From contig CAIKZE010000268.1 in NCBI GenBank assembly GCA_903831825.1, positions 1 to 39,584 of the forward strand: 39,584 nucleotides of DNA. The letters are read 5' to 3'. The first letter of the stretch is position 1, and every line of letters starts with the position of its first letter. The DNA comes from an uncultured Lentisphaeria bacterium (GTDB lineage: Bacteria; Verrucomicrobiota; Lentisphaeria; Victivallales; Victivallaceae). Positions 8,226-16,983 of the stretch are shown in pieces. A program made the position numbers and the translations under genes. The notes under the pieces were generated by a model. It did not search any database. It had not been told where the DNA came from and worked only from the letters and a program-made list of their open reading frames with translations.

Positions 8226-9338
8226 CTACGGCAGAAAGCGGACGCAGACCGGTTTGCCGATAGTGATCGGATTGCCTGTCGGTTCCAGCGCTCCAGTTTC
8301 AGGATTTACCCGGAAAGTGCAGACACTGTCGGAATCCTGATTGGCAACAACGCAGAAACGTCCTGACGGATCCAGATTGAAATTGCGCGGATTTTTAATG
8401 CCGGCATTCTGGAATCCGGACAGCGTCAGTGTCCCATTTGCCGGATCTATCTTATAAATGACAATCGAATCATGTCCGCGATTTGAACCGTACAGAAATT
8501 TGCCGTTGGGGTGAACTTTCACTTCGGCACACCAGCTTATGCCTTTAAAATCATCCGGCAGCGTGGATATCTGTTGAATTTTGGTCAACTCGCCGGATTG
8601 AGCGTTGTAAGCATATGCGGTTACCGTTTCATCCAACTCACTGATGACATAGGCAAACTTGCCGTCCGGATTAAAGGTGAAATGCCGCGGCCCCGCGCCG
8701 GGTTTGACTTTGGCAAACGGAGGCGTATTCGCTTCCAGTTTGCCGGTTGCGTAATCCACTTTATAAATCATTATTTTGTCCAGTCCCAAGTCTGCGGCAA
8801 AGGCGAAACGGCCGTCGGGACTGAAGTTGATGCTGTGAGCATGCGGCTCTTTCTGGCGCTTGGGATTAACACTGGAACCTTTGTGCTGGATGACGCAAGC
8901 CGGCCCGGACAATGTCCCGTCCGCATTGATTGGAATTGCGGCCACGCTGCCGCTGCTGTAATTTGCCGCCAGCAAAATCTTGCCATCACGGTCAATTGAA
9001 ATGTGACACGGCCCGCTGCCGCCGGACGGACACTCATTCAACAGTTTGAGTTTTCTGGTCGCCGGATCAATTGCGAACGCCCTCACCGCTCCGGTCTTGC
9101 CTTCAGTCACCGCATAGATGAATTTGCCGTTGGGATGGATTTCAATAAAACTCGGATTCGCCACTTTCGCCGCCAGTTCCGGCTCCGACAACCTGCCGGT
9201 CTCCATATCCAGCGTTGAACGGTAAATACCCTCAGATTTGGTTTTAGTGGTATAAGTTCCGAAATACACATCAAGCGCCATTCCGCCGCCCAATGTCTGC
9301 ATTGCCAGCAAAGATGCCGTCATAATAATTGTCTCCAT
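8226..9338 (-). CDS. Lactonase-family seven-bladed beta-propeller (6-phosphogluconolactonase-like)
   Basis: A 370-residue protein of the YbhE/Pgl lactonase family, whose E. coli member opens 6-phosphogluconolactone in the pentose phosphate pathway. Repeated blades show the family signature HPNGKF or SPDGRF with FxVDPxTGxL (for example IHPNGKFIYAV, FSPDGRFAFAAD, VHPNGKFLYGSNRG), and GPRHFTFNPDGKFAYV is diagnostic. The start at 9338 has AAGGA 9 bases upstream. The first 20 residues are fairly hydrophobic but lack positive charges, so export is uncertain. It converges with the pseudopilin gene, leaving only 8 bp between the stops, and lies 12 bp downstream of the methyltransferase gene on the same strand, so the two may share a transcript. 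Many family members are annotated as lactonases without proof. Confidence 0.88.
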   Translation of the reverse strand: METIIMTASLLAMQTLGGGMALDVYFGTYTTKTKSEGIYRSTLDMETGRLSEPELAAKVANPSFIEIHPNGKFIYAVTEGKTGAVRAFAIDPATRKLKLLNECPSGGSGPCHISIDRDGKILLAANYSSGSVAAIPINADGTLSGPACVIQHKGSSVNPKRQKEPHAHSINFSPDGRFAFAADLGLDKIMIYKVDYATGKLEANTPPFAKVKPGAGPRHFTFNPDGKFAYVISELDETVTAYAYNAQSGELTKIQQISTLPDDFKGISWCAEVKVHPNGKFLYGSNRGHDSIVIYKIDPANGTLTLSGFQNAGIKNPRNFNLDPSGRFCVVANQDSDSVCTFRVNPETGALEPTGNPITIGKPVCVRFLP

Positions 9339-9350
9339 AGTTCAATGTCC

Positions 9351-10865
9351 TTATTTGGGTTCCAGCAGAATCATGGTTTCGAGGTTCGGGGAACCGGGAA
9401 ACATGTCGAACGGCTGAATGCGTTTAGGAATATAACCGTTCTTATTCCATTCCTGAAGTTCGCGGGGGATTTCATCAGTGCCGCAGAAGATGTGAAGAAC
9501 GCGGAGAGGCTGGCGTTCAGAAATAGCCTCGATAACGCCGTGGGCGGTGCCGCTGCGCGGCGGATCCAGCAGCACGACTTCTTTGGAATTAGGCGGCGGC
9601 AGTTTATCGCTCAGGGAGTCCGCGGTGACCGGGCTGGCAATAAATTTGAGCGATTTGCCGGGAAAATGATATTTAGCGTTCTCAATCGCCGCGTGAATGG
9701 CCGGGCCTTCGATATCCATCCCGATAACCGAACCGACATACGGAGCGGAAGTCAGTCCAATCAGGCCGTAACCGCAATAAAGGTCCAACAGGCGGGTTTC
9801 CGGAGTTAATTTAAGCAGTTCCCGGATGGCGCCGGTAAAATGCGGCAGCATGGATTCATTGACCTGCGAAAATATTGTCGGCGGATATAACAGGCGAATG
9901 CCGTCAACCGTAATGTCAATGTTTTCCGGGCCGAACAGTTTTTTCAGGGCAACGCCTTTTTCCGGACGTTTGCTTTCCAGGTAATAGTCGGATTTAGTGG
10001 GGTCAACATACATGAAACAGGAGATAATGCGCGGATCGTTGTTTTTCAACGCCGCGGCGAATTGCTTGATTTTACGCACAACAATACTGTCAACGGTATG
10101 GACGTTCAAGATGACGGAACAGGAAGTGTACGAACCGCGAATAATGCAGAAATTAAGACTGCGCGCCAGCATCTGATAATTAACATTGGACAACAGATCA
10201 ATCAGCAATTGATAGATGGACAAATGCAATGCCGGTTCCAGCGAAGACCGCTGAAGCGTCCCCGGTTCGCAGCGACTCTGTTCCAATACCAGCGAAGTTT
10301 TTCCCTTGTAAAACAATACGCGCCGTTTCGAATTGGTCCGGTAGCCGCGCGGCAGCGGCGAAGGAATTATTTTTTCCGGTGTTCCCGGAATGTCATTCTT
10401 TTTCCAGAACAGTTCCAGCGCCTTCTGCTTAATCAGGCACTCATCCGGGTAGGTAAAACCGGCCAGCGGGTCGGCCGCATGGATGTCGAACAATACTTTA
10501 TTCGGAAACTCCCGGCATACCTCCCCCACATATTCCGCATATCCCATAACCTCCGGCTTGGTTTCTGCCGGCTTCACGGGTAAATTCGGGCGCGGACGGT
10601 TGTCCGTTTCATATCTGTTGGTTGCCGGGGCATAACCTGAACGCGGACGCGAACGGTTATCCGTCTCATACCGCGGCGGCCTGCCGCCGCTTTTTTTAAC
10701 GCCGGATGGAGCCTCCGGACGGCGAAAAGTTTCTCCGGCTTTATTGGGGCCGGCGGCGCGCGGACGGTTGTCCGGTTTATTACGGTTCGCGGCAGGCGGC
10801 TTCACGCCGTCCGGCTGCCACGGTTTATTGTTTTTTCTATGTTTGATTTTCCTGGTCTCTGCCAT
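9351..10865 (-). CDS. TrmA/RumA-type RNA (uracil-C5)-methyltransferase
   Basis: A 504-residue SAM-dependent RNA m5U methyltransferase acting on rRNA or tRNA. Residues 1-105 are a basic, disordered extension with three DNRxR motifs (32-36, 69-73, 88-92). The catalytic part shows FSQVN (332-336), SAM motif I DLYCGYGLIG (361-370), motif IV DPPRSG (434-439), the candidate nucleophile Cys461, and DMFPGSPNLETMILL with the general-base Glu496. In TrmA and RumA the nucleophile sits in SCNP; here it is FCGT, an unusual variant. No N-terminal 4Fe-4S cysteine cluster or TRAM domain is evident. The ATG at 10865 has GGAG 8 bases upstream; an earlier ATG at 10994 would read through the palindrome and is rejected. 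Which RNA is modified cannot be told. Confidence 0.85.
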   Translation of the reverse strand: MAETRKIKHRKNNKPWQPDGVKPPAANRNKPDNRPRAAGPNKAGETFRRPEAPSGVKKSGGRPPRYETDNRSRPRSGYAPATNRYETDNRPRPNLPVKPAETKPEVMGYAEYVGEVCREFPNKVLFDIHAADPLAGFTYPDECLIKQKALELFWKKNDIPGTPEKIIPSPLPRGYRTNSKRRVLFYKGKTSLVLEQSRCEPGTLQRSSLEPALHLSIYQLLIDLLSNVNYQMLARSLNFCIIRGSYTSCSVILNVHTVDSIVVRKIKQFAAALKNNDPRIISCFMYVDPTKSDYYLESKRPEKGVALKKLFGPENIDITVDGIRLLYPPTIFSQVNESMLPHFTGAIRELLKLTPETRLLDLYCGYGLIGLTSAPYVGSVIGMDIEGPAIHAAIENAKYHFPGKSLKFIASPVTADSLSDKLPPPNSKEVVLLDPPRSGTAHGVIEAISERQPLRVLHIFCGTDEIPRELQEWNKNGYIPKRIQPFDMFPGSPNLETMILLEPK

Positions 10866-10878
10866 AATAATTCTCCAA

Positions 10879-11038
10879 GGAGTTGTTAAAAAAGAACTTG
10901 GACAAGTTTCGTGGAATATCCTGATTTGATTTTTGGGTTTGCCGGTAAGGCGCATACCTGAAGGTATGTAACGAACCGGCAAAACAAAAAGCATTCAGGA
11001 GAACCGCGATAATGTCCAAGTTCTTTTTTAACGGCTCC
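10879..11038. repeat. 160-bp near-perfect palindrome (MITE-like element or long hairpin)
   Basis: The outer arms 10879-10904 and 11013-11038 pair with 2 mismatches in 26 bp, including a perfect 20-bp stretch (10885-10904 with 11013-11032). The inner arms TTTGCCGGT (10938-10946) and ACCGGCAAA (10975-10983) are perfect, and the tip is CATACC-TGAA-GGTATG (10953-10968). The segments between them pair imperfectly, so the whole element folds on itself around position 10960. It contains no gene. It sits in the gap between the thioredoxin-ankyrin gene and the methyltransferase gene, ending about 14 bases before the latter's start. Short runs of T at either end mean it could also terminate transcription. 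Confidence 0.85.
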
Positions 11039-11115
11039 GAAAATAATGTTTACTCAATATGATTCAATTATCTGCTAAATGCAAGCAAATAATGAAGAGT
11101 TTTGGGTGCTGCCAG

Positions 11116-13605
11116 TCAGCGCGTTTTTGCCGCGTCCTGCAGCAACTGCCGCATGTTGTCGCTTTTGGCATAGTCCAGCGCGGTTTTGCCGCTGTTGTCG
11201 CGGCGGTTTATGTCTGCGCCCTGCTTGATCAGGAATTGCGCGTGTTTCGGCAGATCCAGCATGGCACACCACATCAGCGGGGTTTGCATATCGACGTCGC
11301 CGGCGTTCAAATCAATTCCCTGCTGCTGCGCGATAAACTCCAGTACCTGTACCGGCAGTTTGTTAGAAACCGCCAGATGCTGCGCCGTCCACTTTGGCCC
11401 GGCCAGCGCGTGAATATCAGCCCCGCGCGACATCAGGAATTTCAGCATCGCAATTTTGGACGCGGCATAAGCGCTTGGATTATTATTTAACTTTAACCCC
11501 CAATCAAGCCACAATGACCGCTGTAACAGAGTACAGTTGTCTATACCGCGCATATTTACGTCGTATTTGGCATCCAGAAATATCCGTACGCCAGGTATTG
11601 AACCGCCGCGAGCCAAGGCAAAAATACCGCGGTCAACACTCTCACTGATTTGAACGTTGATTAGAAAAAGCCGTTCAATATGTTTTTCCAGGAAAGCACG
11701 CTCCTGAGTTGAAGAGGCGGGCGTTATCAAGTTAAGATAAAGTTTCGCCGCCTTTTCCATTTCTCCGGCGGCAATAGCAGCATCAACCTGCCGAATGATT
11801 CCGGCAGACGAGCCAGTCGCCAGCGCTATTTCCAATTCCATTTCCTGCCGAGTATTTGCGAAGCAAGGAAGGGGAATGAGATAATTGTAACCGTTGTCGT
11901 CAGGTGCGGCATTGTCCAACGCGATCTTAGCTTCGGCATAATCACCGCACAGCAACAGATGCTTGGCCAGTATTGCATACATATGCTTGGCACAAGCCTG
12001 ATCATTGTTCTGGCGGGATGCTGCAATCTTCTTTTCCAGCACGCGGCGGACATTCGGGAGTTGCTCCCGCAAAAATGCTCGGCGCTGGACGAAATCCATC
12101 TCCTCTGCAATATTCTGTACCGCCCAGACAAATGCCAGCGGGGCCGCCGTATAATACCAGGCATCGTCCATATCCGCGGCTTTCTGGCCGACGGCCAGCA
12201 TGATATGCCAACTGCCGCCCCAGCGCGGCAGCAATCCCCAAAACAGGTATCGATACGCTAAAGTGTAATCAATCTGTGCCGCTACTGCGCGATTAAACCA
12301 CTGTATCATAATATCCTTGTCGCATAGTCCGCAGGAAACATCCACCAGTTTTCCGGCTGATTCCGGCCATTTCTGGTTCATTTTCCACGCATCCTCCATA
12401 TATTGATATGCAAGTTTGCCATGCGTGTAAAACTCTTTCCACCCGTTTTCAGTAACCGTGTGCGCGGAGCCGCTGCCGCGAGCATCACAGGCAATTTTAA
12501 ACTCAATTTCCCCGGCCATCATTTTGGCAACCCATGGATCAATTTTTGATTTCTCCAGCATCGACAGAATTGACTGCAATTCGGCAAGATCGTCAGTTTC
12601 AGCCAGATTACGGTAAATATATTGCGGATGGGCCTGTTCAAGTTCGCCGCTGGCAAGCGCCTGTTTTATTAGCTGGAAATTCTTGCGACCGGTGGATCGA
12701 TTGTAAATTACGCGCAATGGAAGCGGCAGCTTTTTATTCGCGGACAGTTTCTCCAGAGCTTCACTCATCAAAATGCGCCTGTATTTGGGGTCCTGGTTCG
12801 ACACCGTCCACAGGTAGCATACCAGGAAATAGGGCGATGCCGCGGCTCCTTCCTGCAAATAAATCTCCCGTCCGGATTTTTCCACTTCGATAATCGAACG
12901 TTTTCCGGGCTGGTCGCAATAGTTGGTCAGCATGGCAGTAATCCAATCGGCGGTGCGTTGATTGACCGCTCCCGTCTTCAACGGTTCTGTCACCAGGCAC
13001 CGGCTGTAATAATCAAAGTTTTTTTGTAAATAACTCCTGCAGTCAGTAGATTTCCCTTTGGGTGGAAAGATTATGGCATCATAAAATTTGATAACCTCCG
13101 TTGAGGCGCGCTTACCTTCCAGCACCGGGACGGGGTTTCGCCTGGGAATCATCATTCTGGCCCGGTTAAGCTCGGTAACGAATGCTTCCGGGGTTTGACC
13201 GCTGTAACCTAATTTATCCAGGACATTGCCGTTAGCGTCAAGTAAAATGAGGGTGGGATAACCTTCGACTCCAAATTTTTTTCGCAGTGCTTCATTCGCT
13301 TTTGCCTGCTCCTCCGGCAGCTTCTTAGTCCGCGGAAAATCCGCCAGTACCGCCACCAGATTCTCATTTGTGAACTTCCGGAATTCCACGCTGCTTAAAA
13401 TCTGTTGTTCCAGTGCTTTACAGTCCGGACACCAGTCGGAACCGGTAAACAGCAGCAGTACATTCTTTTTAGTCGCTGCGGCCGTCTTGAGCGCAGTCGC
13501 ATAATCACTCTGCCAGTTGACGCTTTCCGCCGATCCGGCGTAACAAACAGTCAGGGTGACCATCGTCAGGACAAAACTTACCCACAATTTTTTAATAAAT
13601 CGCAT
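11116..13605 (-). CDS. Exported thioredoxin-fold protein with C-terminal ankyrin repeats
   Basis: An 829-residue protein with an unusual layout. Residues 1-26 look like a Sec signal peptide (basic MRFIKK, hydrophobic core, AGSA). Residues about 28-150 are a thioredoxin fold with the redox pair Cys59-Pro-Asp-Cys62 and the cis-proline in GYPTL, similar to exported thioredoxins of the DsbD-gamma/TlpA type. The middle (about 170-640) is helical, rich in A/L/E and probably TPR-like; I recognise no family. The C-terminus (about 660-829) has ankyrin-like repeats with the typical GADI/GADIN and TPLMWCA motifs. It should reduce or monitor disulfides in the periplasm while binding other proteins. The ATG has GGAG 7 bases upstream. 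Confidence 0.82.
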   Translation of the reverse strand: MRFIKKLWVSFVLTMVTLTVCYAGSAESVNWQSDYATALKTAAATKKNVLLLFTGSDWCPDCKALEQQILSSVEFRKFTNENLVAVLADFPRTKKLPEEQAKANEALRKKFGVEGYPTLILLDANGNVLDKLGYSGQTPEAFVTELNRARMMIPRRNPVPVLEGKRASTEVIKFYDAIIFPPKGKSTDCRSYLQKNFDYYSRCLVTEPLKTGAVNQRTADWITAMLTNYCDQPGKRSIIEVEKSGREIYLQEGAAASPYFLVCYLWTVSNQDPKYRRILMSEALEKLSANKKLPLPLRVIYNRSTGRKNFQLIKQALASGELEQAHPQYIYRNLAETDDLAELQSILSMLEKSKIDPWVAKMMAGEIEFKIACDARGSGSAHTVTENGWKEFYTHGKLAYQYMEDAWKMNQKWPESAGKLVDVSCGLCDKDIMIQWFNRAVAAQIDYTLAYRYLFWGLLPRWGGSWHIMLAVGQKAADMDDAWYYTAAPLAFVWAVQNIAEEMDFVQRRAFLREQLPNVRRVLEKKIAASRQNNDQACAKHMYAILAKHLLLCGDYAEAKIALDNAAPDDNGYNYLIPLPCFANTRQEMELEIALATGSSAGIIRQVDAAIAAGEMEKAAKLYLNLITPASSTQERAFLEKHIERLFLINVQISESVDRGIFALARGGSIPGVRIFLDAKYDVNMRGIDNCTLLQRSLWLDWGLKLNNNPSAYAASKIAMLKFLMSRGADIHALAGPKWTAQHLAVSNKLPVQVLEFIAQQQGIDLNAGDVDMQTPLMWCAMLDLPKHAQFLIKQGADINRRDNSGKTALDYAKSDNMRQLLQDAAKTR

Positions 13606-13679
13606 TTTTGTCTCCAGTTGTTAAAGCATAAAACTGCCCGCCAGGCGTTGAATTCAAAGATGACAGCAAAAACGTTCAT

Positions 13680-13708
13680 ACGTTATCCCGGCAAGGCTAT
13701 TTTGTCAA
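13680..13708 (-). promoter_or_regulatory. Candidate promoter of the thioredoxin-ankyrin gene
   Basis: On the minus strand a perfect TTGACA (13708-13703) is followed after 17 bp by TAACGT (13685-13680), a poor -10. It lies about 75 bp upstream of the start at 13605, in the divergent gap with the cyclase gene. Confidence 0.35.
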
Positions 13709-13769
13709 CTTGCAAACCATATTATCCGGAGTACCTTCAAAAGCGTAAAGCCGGAGAATTTGACAGCGT

Positions 13770-13797
13770 TTGAGTTTCGCATGTTGCGAGCTATATT
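13770..13797 (+). promoter_or_regulatory. Candidate promoter of the cyclase operon
   Basis: TTGAGT (13770-13775), a 16-bp spacer and TATATT (13792-13797) lie about 60 bp before the cyclase ATG. A ribosome binding site GGAAGG precedes that ATG by about 11 bases. Confidence 0.45.
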
Positions 13798-13856
13798 TAA
13801 GCGGGAAGGATGTTGAGCATCATGATTAAATAAATAACCCGGAAGGCGGGACGCAT

Positions 13857-15938
13857 ATGAACCTGTTAAAGCAAAGAACCTTTAATGTGGACATTGTATT
13901 TGTGTTTACTTCATTGATTGTTACGACCGTGCTGATCATTACCGGTTTCATCTATTTTAAAAATAAAGCCTCAACGCTTGAACTCGTCAAAGACTGCTTT
14001 CAAAGACAGGCAGATGCGGTCATACATAAAACCGACAACTACATGAAAGCCGCGCGGCTTACTACTGAAATCGCTACCGAGGTTTTTAATGACGACGACC
14101 TGAAATTAGGCTTGAAAACAGAGCCGGCGGCATACCTGCTTAAAGTAATAATGACCCAGAAGCAGATAGCATTTTTTTATTTCGGGGATGAACAGGGAAA
14201 TTTTCTTCAGGCCGGTATCATCGGCGACGATATTTACATCAAGCACATTTCCAGAGTTGACGGAAAAGCTTATACGGTTTTTGATTTTTATGATAAAGAT
14301 TTAAAAGTAGTGCGACAGGAAACTATTGCCGACAGTAAATATGATCCGCGAAGCAGACCATGGTATATCGGCGCCAAAGCTGCCGGAAAAACCTTCTGGA
14401 CTGAACCGTACATATTTTTTGAAAACGGCAAGACGGGAATTACCGTTTCCTGCCCGGTTTACAATCGGGACAGAAGCATTAGAGGCATTATTTCAGCGGA
14501 TATCACGCTTGACGGACTTTCTGAATTCATTAAGAAAGCGGATATTCGTGATAACGGACTTGCTTTCATGGTGGATGAAAAAAATCTGCTGCTGGCCTTT
14601 TCCGACCCATCCCGGATGGTAGCAACCGAAAGCGGGAAAATTCACCGGTTAACCCCGGAAGAATTGAAGATTCCGCAAGTGACGGAAGCAGTCAGAAAAT
14701 ATAAAGACAACGGCAATAAATTATTTTCTTATGAGGCTGAAAATGTTTCATGCCTTGCGTATTTCGCCCGCTTTCCCAAAGAGTTCGGCAAGGAATGGCG
14801 ATTTGTGTTTGTGGCTCCCGAAGATGATTTTCTCGGTCCGATGAAAAATACGCTGAGAATGACTCTGCTGTTATCTCTTGCCGTGATGATGATCGCGGTA
14901 ATCGCGGCAATCACGCTTGCCCGACAGATTTCAAAGCCGATAGAGAAACTGGCGAAGGAAGTGCTTGAAGTTAAAAATTTCAATCTGGAAAGCAGGGCGA
15001 ATATACGCTCTCATATCCATGAGATCCAAACCATGGATTCGGCAGTCAAAACCATGAAAAACAGCCTGAAAGCGTTCCGGCTTTACGTTCCGTCCGTGCT
15101 GGTTAATCAACTCATTGCTTCGGGGGAGGATGTCACAATCGGCGGAAGGGACCGGGAATTGACTTTGTTCTTTTCCGATATCGCCGGGTTTACCGATATT
15201 TCAGAAAGTATTCCGCCTAAAGAACTGATGATGCAGTTGTCAGATTATTTTGACCAGGTGACGCAGATAATTGAATCTGAAAAAGGCACTCTGGATAAAT
15301 TTATCGGCGACGCCGTCATGGCTTTCTGGGGAGCGCCGATTGTAAATGAGGACCATGCGGTTATGGCCTGCCGCGCAGCCTTGAGATGCCGGAAGGCAAT
15401 CGATGCTTTAAACCGTGAATGGTTGAAAGCTGGAAAATATCCTTTTTACACCAGGATCGGGCTCCACTCCTGTTACACGGTCGTGGGAAATATGGGTTCA
15501 AGGCAGCGGATGAATTACACGGTTATAGGCGATGGGGTTAATCTGGCCAGCCGTCTTGAAGGCTTGAATAAACTTTACAAAACCAGTATCATCATCAGCA
15601 AAGCAACCCATCGCTATGTGCAGAATATTTTTGTTTGCAGGATTCTTGATCAGATCGCGGTAAAAGGTAAAAGCCAGAGTGTGGTAATTTATGAACTGCT
15701 GGCGGACAAGGATTCTCCGGATTCAGCTGTCATGGAAACTCTTTCCAGAGATTTCCAATCCGCTTACAGTTCATATTTGAAAAGAGAGTGGAGCAAGGCA
15801 AAGGAAATGTTCCAGGCCATACTGAAAGATTTTCCGGAAGACAATCCAGCAATGATTTACGTTGAACGCTGCGATAAATACATCCACAATGAACCGGATG
15901 AATCGTGGAGCGGCATCAGCCGCGTTGATACTAAATAA
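13857..15938 (+). CDS. Membrane-bound class III adenylate/guanylate cyclase with Cache sensor
   Basis: A 693-residue receptor cyclase making cAMP (or cGMP). Residues about 13-34 and 336-356 are transmembrane helices flanking a periplasmic double-Cache sensor with the family motif DPRSRPWY. A HAMP-like linker (about 357-410) leads to the class III catalytic domain (about 430-620). Both metal-binding aspartates are present, Asp441 (FSDIAGFTD) and Asp485 (GDAVMAFWG), as are Lys481 for base recognition, and Asn562 and Arg566 in the VNLASRLEG motif, so it should be active. Lys481 favours ATP. The last 60 residues form a short TPR-like helical tail. It is 12 bp upstream of a PEP mutase/isocitrate lyase-family gene and probably co-transcribed with it. 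Confidence 0.93.
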   Translation: MNLLKQRTFNVDIVFVFTSLIVTTVLIITGFIYFKNKASTLELVKDCFQRQADAVIHKTDNYMKAARLTTEIATEVFNDDDLKLGLKTEPAAYLLKVIMTQKQIAFFYFGDEQGNFLQAGIIGDDIYIKHISRVDGKAYTVFDFYDKDLKVVRQETIADSKYDPRSRPWYIGAKAAGKTFWTEPYIFFENGKTGITVSCPVYNRDRSIRGIISADITLDGLSEFIKKADIRDNGLAFMVDEKNLLLAFSDPSRMVATESGKIHRLTPEELKIPQVTEAVRKYKDNGNKLFSYEAENVSCLAYFARFPKEFGKEWRFVFVAPEDDFLGPMKNTLRMTLLLSLAVMMIAVIAAITLARQISKPIEKLAKEVLEVKNFNLESRANIRSHIHEIQTMDSAVKTMKNSLKAFRLYVPSVLVNQLIASGEDVTIGGRDRELTLFFSDIAGFTDISESIPPKELMMQLSDYFDQVTQIIESEKGTLDKFIGDAVMAFWGAPIVNEDHAVMACRAALRCRKAIDALNREWLKAGKYPFYTRIGLHSCYTVVGNMGSRQRMNYTVIGDGVNLASRLEGLNKLYKTSIIISKATHRYVQNIFVCRILDQIAVKGKSQSVVIYELLADKDSPDSAVMETLSRDFQSAYSSYLKREWSKAKEMFQAILKDFPEDNPAMIYVERCDKYIHNEPDESWSGISRVDTK

Positions 15939-15950
15939 GGAGAAACGGCA

Positions 15951-16802
15951 ATGGATAAATGCCTGAATCTAAAGCAACTTCTTACCGGACAGGATACTCT
16001 CGTCATGCCGGATGCTTACGACCCGATTTCCGCTAAATTGATTGAATATGCAGGATTTAAGGCCGTGCAGTGTTCCGGATATAGTTTTTCCATTTCAAAG
16101 GGTTATCCCAGTGAGACAGATGTTTCTTTCTCCGAAAATATTGCCATCACCCGAAGCATTATTTCAGCCGTGCAAATTCCGGTTATGGCAGATGGCGAAG
16201 ACGGCTTTGGCGACGGGGAATGTCTGCAAAAAAACATCGAAACCTATGTTCAGATCGGGACGGCTGGAATCAATCTTGAAGACCAGAATCTTCGCGAACC
16301 GGCCAGTCCTGATAAGATTATCTCAAAAGAACGCATGCTTGCCAAAATTAAAACAGCTGTCGCCGCCAGACAGACCGCCGGCAGTCCGCATTTTATTATA
16401 AATGCGCGTACTGATGCCTTAAGAGCCACAGAGGATCGCAAGGCGGCGCAAAAACTCGCTGTTGAGCGGGCAAATTCTTATCTTGAAGCGGGAGCTGATT
16501 TATGTTTCATTACATATATCAAGACTCGTGAAGAAGTGGCATTGTTTGCCAAAGAAGTTCAAGGTCCGTTAAGTGTGGCAGCGGGATTGCCGTATAACAT
16601 CCGGGAATTCAGCATTAATGATTGCCGCGAATTAGGTGTGGCGCGTGTAAGCCTGCCTAGTTGTTTGATTTTCTCCGCAATGCAGGGAATGCTCAATACT
16701 CTAACCATGGTCCGCGATACGGGAACCTTCTCTGAGGCAACACGCCAGGATTTGATATTTTCTGATATGGACGTTCTTAAAAAATTGCTTCAACTCAAAT
16801 AA
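15951..16802 (+). CDS. PEP mutase/isocitrate lyase superfamily C-C lyase
   Basis: A 283-residue TIM-barrel enzyme of the PEP mutase/isocitrate lyase superfamily, which cleaves or rearranges C-C or P-C bonds of 2-oxo acid derivatives with Mg2+. Metal-binding segments are MADGEDGFG (79-87, Asp81, Glu83, Asp84) and GINLEDQ (106-112, Glu110, Asp111), and INARTDAL follows at about 150. The isocitrate lyase KKCGH loop is absent, so it is closer to 2-methylisocitrate lyase, oxaloacetate decarboxylase or carboxyphosphonoenolpyruvate mutase types. The substrate cannot be settled. AAGGAG lies about 8 bases before the ATG, 12 bp after the cyclase stop, so translation of both from one mRNA is likely. Confidence 0.85.
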   Translation: MDKCLNLKQLLTGQDTLVMPDAYDPISAKLIEYAGFKAVQCSGYSFSISKGYPSETDVSFSENIAITRSIISAVQIPVMADGEDGFGDGECLQKNIETYVQIGTAGINLEDQNLREPASPDKIISKERMLAKIKTAVAARQTAGSPHFIINARTDALRATEDRKAAQKLAVERANSYLEAGADLCFITYIKTREEVALFAKEVQGPLSVAAGLPYNIREFSINDCRELGVARVSLPSCLIFSAMQGMLNTLTMVRDTGTFSEATRQDLIFSDMDVLKKLLQLK

Positions 16803-16983
16803 AAAAATGGAATGATTTGTATTTCAAGCAGTTCCAATTACGACTATACTGCAATACCATAAAAACGGTTGATAGAAAAACACTGACGCATTAACTCTGT
16901 AAGCGCACTCGCCGGTTGAAACTCAAGGTTCAAAGATTATATTGTCGTATGTTTTAATTATAATAAAGCAAAGGTTATTTAAA
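16803..16983. promoter_or_regulatory. Intergenic region with tsaB promoter
   Basis: TTGAAA (16916-16921), a 16-bp spacer and TATATT (16938-16943) on the + strand form a good promoter about 40 bp before the proposed TTG start of tsaB at 16984. No terminator is seen after the preceding gene. The remainder looks empty. Confidence 0.5.

Noticed and set aside
10866-10994. N-terminal extension of the methyltransferase from ATG 10994
   Set aside because: The extension is encoded by the palindrome, and a better placed ATG with GGAG exists at 10865.
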